Source: Thermoplasmatales archaeon UBA509 (GTDB taxonomy: Archaea > Thermoplasmatota > Thermoplasmata > Thermoplasmatales > Thermoplasmataceae). Taken from it: DNA of 15,420 bases. The DNA is taken from contig DAJC01000036.1 in NCBI GenBank assembly GCA_002498845.1, positions 4,497 through 19,916 on the forward strand, given 5' to 3'. Shown here in pieces: positions 12,947 through 15,420 of this stretch (positions are counted from its first letter, which is position 1; every line of letters starts with the position of its first letter). The notes beneath the pieces are model-generated. The model had not been told where the DNA came from. It worked only from the letters and a program-made list of their open reading frames with translations, and did not search any database. The position numbers and the translations under genes were made by a program.

Positions 12947-14599
12947 ATGAATACGGTAGCAGAATTGATAATAGATGCCCTGGTGAAATCCGGAGTGAAG
13001 AGGATATACGGATTACCAGGGGACTCCCTGAATCCTCTCATGGATGCCATAAGAAGGAACACAGCCATTGAGTTCATACAGGTGAGGCACGAGGAGGGTG
13101 CGGCACTGGCAGCATCATTTGAAGCAAAATATACAGGTGACCTTGCAGTCTGCATGGGAACTTCTGGGCCAGGATCAATACATCTCCTCAACGGACTTTA
13201 CGATGCAAAGATGGAAGCCTCTCCAGTTCTGGCACTGACCGGCCAGATAGAGACGGACCTCATTGGGACAGACTATTTCCAGGAGGTTGACATGATGCAT
13301 CTCTACAGCGATGTCTCCGTATTCCAGGCAAGAATAATAAATCCTGATTCCGCGGGACATCTGGTGAAAAGAGCCATATTCGAGGCGCGCACACATCCGG
13401 GTGTTGCCCACCTTGATCTTCCTGTGGACATACTGAGATCGCAGGCAAAACTGCAGGATGACTACGGCATGACTGAAAGGTCCGCAGTGTCAATGGAACC
13501 CGATCTGGGGGACATAGTGAAGGCCATGGACCAGAGCCAGCATCCTGTCATAATGTACGGGAGAGGGGCAGCTGGCTGTGCGGATGGCCTGAAGGATCTC
13601 TCCACAAGGATCGGGGCACCCCTCATATATGCACTGAACGGCAAGGGTATACTTTCGGATACGGATCCGCGTGTTATGGGCGGACTTGGTTTACTGGGCA
13701 CCAAACCATCAGTTGCCGCTATGAAGAAAGCCGATCTGGTCGTGCTCATAGGCACATCCTTCCCATATGTCCAGTTCCTTCCGGAAGGCGTGAAGTACAT
13801 TCAGGTGGATTCGAACCCCCTGAAGATCGGCAAGAGAGTCAAGCCTGATCTTTACTGTGTCTGCGATGCTGGCGTATTTCTGAGAAAATTGAAGGTTCAG
13901 GAGAAGCAGAAGAAATATTACGATGATCTGCGGCAGGAGAAGGAGAAATGGCTGGAAAACCTGAAGGCCGTTGAGGAGGGCAAATCAGACCCCATAAAGC
14001 CTGAGGCGGTTGTTTCAGCAGTTTCCAGTAAGCTTCAGGACAATGCTGTGATAGTGGCAGACACCGGCAACGTTACTGTCTGGGCAGCCCGTAATCTCAG
14101 ACTGAAGGAGGGACACAGGTTCCTGTTCTCGTCATGGCTCGGGACCATGGGGGCAGGCGTGCCGGGTGCAATTGGTGCATCTTTTGCCTCGGGAAGGCCC
14201 GTACTGGCCATAGTTGGAGACGGGAGTTTCGCCATGACCATGATGGAACTCATAACTGCAAGGAAATATTCAAGGCCCGTCAAATACATAGTTTTCAACA
14301 ACTCAAAGCTTGGAATGATCAAGTTTGAGGAAGAGGTCATGGGCTATCCGGAATTCGGTGTGGACCTTTACAACCCGGATTTCGAAGCCCTGGCAAGGAG
14401 CATTGAAATAGAAGCCTTCACCGCCAGGAAATATTCGGAACTGGATGCTGCCCTGACAGAACTTATGGCGGCCAGGGGTCCTGCTGTTCTCAATGTTTTT
14501 GTGGATTCCAACGAAAGGCCAATGCCGCCAAAAATAAATATGGAGCAGGCAAAGGGTTACGTAACATCAATACTCAGGGAGAAATTCAGCGGAATCTGA
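12947..14599 (+). CDS. Pyruvate oxidase / PoxB-like ThDP-dependent enzyme
   Basis: A 550-residue thiamine diphosphate enzyme of the pyruvate oxidase / acetolactate synthase superfamily, closest by eye to PoxB-type pyruvate oxidases, which decarboxylate pyruvate to acetate and pass electrons through FAD to quinone or oxygen. The N-terminal PYR domain has GLPGDSLNPLMDAI (22-35), the catalytic glutamate in RHEEGAALAA (47-56), and CMGTSGPGSIHLLNGLYDAK. The middle domain (about 190-330) would bind FAD. The C-terminal PP domain has the ThDP motif GDGSFAMT (424-431) ending in NN (451-452). It stops soon after PPKINMEQAKGY, where E. coli PoxB continues for about 20 residues with its lipid-binding tail, so it may be soluble. 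Acetolactate synthase or another pyruvate decarboxylating activity is an alternative. Divergent from sua5. Confidence 0.88.
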   Translation: MNTVAELIIDALVKSGVKRIYGLPGDSLNPLMDAIRRNTAIEFIQVRHEEGAALAASFEAKYTGDLAVCMGTSGPGSIHLLNGLYDAKMEASPVLALTGQIETDLIGTDYFQEVDMMHLYSDVSVFQARIINPDSAGHLVKRAIFEARTHPGVAHLDLPVDILRSQAKLQDDYGMTERSAVSMEPDLGDIVKAMDQSQHPVIMYGRGAAGCADGLKDLSTRIGAPLIYALNGKGILSDTDPRVMGGLGLLGTKPSVAAMKKADLVVLIGTSFPYVQFLPEGVKYIQVDSNPLKIGKRVKPDLYCVCDAGVFLRKLKVQEKQKKYYDDLRQEKEKWLENLKAVEEGKSDPIKPEAVVSAVSSKLQDNAVIVADTGNVTVWAARNLRLKEGHRFLFSSWLGTMGAGVPGAIGASFASGRPVLAIVGDGSFAMTMMELITARKYSRPVKYIVFNNSKLGMIKFEEEVMGYPEFGVDLYNPDFEALARSIEIEAFTARKYSELDAALTELMAARGPAVLNVFVDSNERPMPPKINMEQAKGYVTSILREKFSGI

Positions 14600-14624
14600 T
14601 TCTTGTGAACTGAATCTCCCGAAT

Positions 14625-14636
14625 CATTTATTAATT
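14625..14636 (+). promoter_or_regulatory. TATA-like box for the aminopeptidase gene
   Basis: The sequence catttattaatt is centred about 28 nt upstream of the ATG at 14659, in the 59-nt gap after the PoxB-like gene. It predicts a nearly leaderless message. Confidence 0.55.
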
Positions 14637-14658
14637 CAAAGATGCTTTGCAGAATTGC

Positions 14659-15420
14659 ATGAAAATAGAAAAATACGACATAGAGCTCAATATCGACTTC
14701 AGAAAACTTGAATATACCGGGGTAGAAAAGATCACCCTAGCAGGAGAGGGCGACACGTTTTTCCTTAACTCTGTGGGAATTGACATCCATGAGATATCAT
14801 CCCGCGGAAAACCCATTAAATTCACAATCAACAGCAAGGATGAAACGGTTAACACAGATCACAAGCTGGGCCCTACTGAAACCATTGAGGTGAAATTCTC
14901 TGCCAGAGTGGGTGAGACGCTCATGGGTCTCTATGTGGCCAAATATGGCAATGATCATATGATCACCACACAGTTTGAATCCACAGGTGCCCGACAGGCG
15001 TTTCCCTGTGTGGATCATCCAAATTACAAGGCTGTGTTCTCCCTGAAGCTTGTCATTGACAATGATCTGGAGGCCATATCCAACATGCCGGTGGCTTCAA
15101 CTGAGAAAGCAGGGGATAAGAAGAGAGTCATATTCAATGACACACCAAGGATGTCCACTTATCTGCTGTACATCGGCGTGGGCAAGTTTGACAGCATAAG
15201 CAGGAAGATGGGGCATATTGACGGATATCTGACAGCACCACGGGGAAGGCTCATGAGCAATGATTTTCCCCTTGTGGAGGCAGACCATGTCATTGCCAAA
15301 TACGAGGACTATTTCGGGATAAAATATGTGCTGCCCAAGCTCCACCTGATTTCTGTGCCGGAGTTCGGTGCAGGCGCAATGGAGAACTGGGGAGCAATCA
15401 CCTTCAGGGAACTGGTCATA
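14659..15420 (+). CDS. Tricorn-interacting factor F2/F3-type M1 aminopeptidase (partial)
   Basis: The first 254 codons of a gene that runs off the window end. The protein begins MKIEKYDIELNIDFRKLEYTG and matches the tricorn protease interacting factor F2/F3 family of Thermoplasma, M1 zinc aminopeptidases that trim the short peptides released by proteasome and tricorn to amino acids. The N-terminal beta-sandwich domain (about 1-180) includes MITTQFESTGARQAFPCVDHPNYKAVF and ISNMPV, both typical of M1 enzymes, and TPRMSTYLLYIGVGKF. The catalytic domain then starts, with the substrate-binding GAMEN motif at residues 239-243. The zinc motif HExxH(x18)E should follow beyond the window. By recollected similarity F3 is slightly favoured over F2 (shared VPEFGAGAMENWGAITFRE), but I do not separate them with confidence. 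No in-frame stop is seen before 15420. Confidence 0.92.
   Translation, partial: MKIEKYDIELNIDFRKLEYTGVEKITLAGEGDTFFLNSVGIDIHEISSRGKPIKFTINSKDETVNTDHKLGPTETIEVKFSARVGETLMGLYVAKYGNDHMITTQFESTGARQAFPCVDHPNYKAVFSLKLVIDNDLEAISNMPVASTEKAGDKKRVIFNDTPRMSTYLLYIGVGKFDSISRKMGHIDGYLTAPRGRLMSNDFPLVEADHVIAKYEDYFGIKYVLPKLHLISVPEFGAGAMENWGAITFRELVI

Noticed and set aside
12835..13191. 118-codon minus-strand frame upstream of sua5
   Set aside because: It mostly overlaps the conserved N-terminal domain of the PoxB-like enzyme on the opposite strand and has no recognisable feature.

Overview
The window looks like a chromosomal segment of a Thermoplasmatales archaeon (Thermoplasma/Ferroplasma/Cuniculiplasma group). 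The evidence is an archaeal gene set (RadA, Pelota, archaeal-type GAPDH, Sua5, archaeal HTH-ACT protein), a tricorn-interacting aminopeptidase of the F2/F3 type, heavily N-glycosylatable surface proteins, and many TATA-like boxes about 25-35 nt upstream of start codons with little or no leader. I see no insertion sequence, CRISPR array or phage gene.

Layout. (1) 1-268: a small DUF167/YggU gene on the minus strand. (2) 269-827: a gene-poor stretch with a long inverted repeat carrying two outward-facing TATA-like boxes, an unrecognised short ORF, and two nested hairpins. (3) 828-902: tRNA-Glu(UUC), minus strand, with an unusual C at position 55. (4) 964-3030: a compact minus-strand operon ubiX - Mut7-C/zinc-ribbon nuclease-like gene - pelA (ribosome rescue), with a 1-nt gap and an ATGA overlap. 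(5) 3075-7493: two surface genes, a small C-terminally anchored one and a giant of 1257 residues whose short C-terminal cytoplasmic tail looks like a winged helix-turn-helix. (6) 7494-7591: a divergent promoter region with a perfect CCCTTAAGGG palindrome. (7) 7592-10102: plus-strand operon gap - radA - HTH/ACT protein. (8) 10099-12789: convergent minus-strand genes purK, purE (ATGA overlap) and sua5. (9) 12947-14599: a PoxB-like ThDP enzyme. (10) 14659-end: the 5' part of a tricorn-interacting-factor-type M1 aminopeptidase.

How the genes work together. The window is mostly housekeeping: translation quality control and tRNA modification (pelA, sua5, tRNA-Glu), purine synthesis (purE/purK convert AIR to CAIR via N5-CAIR), central carbon metabolism (gap, pyruvate oxidase-like enzyme), recombination (radA), flavin prenylation (ubiX) and peptide degradation (F2/F3 factor). 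The least ordinary parts are the giant surface protein with a putative DNA-binding cytoplasmic tail and the elements in its promoter, the pairing of a PIN-like nuclease with Pelota, and the structured 290-720 region.
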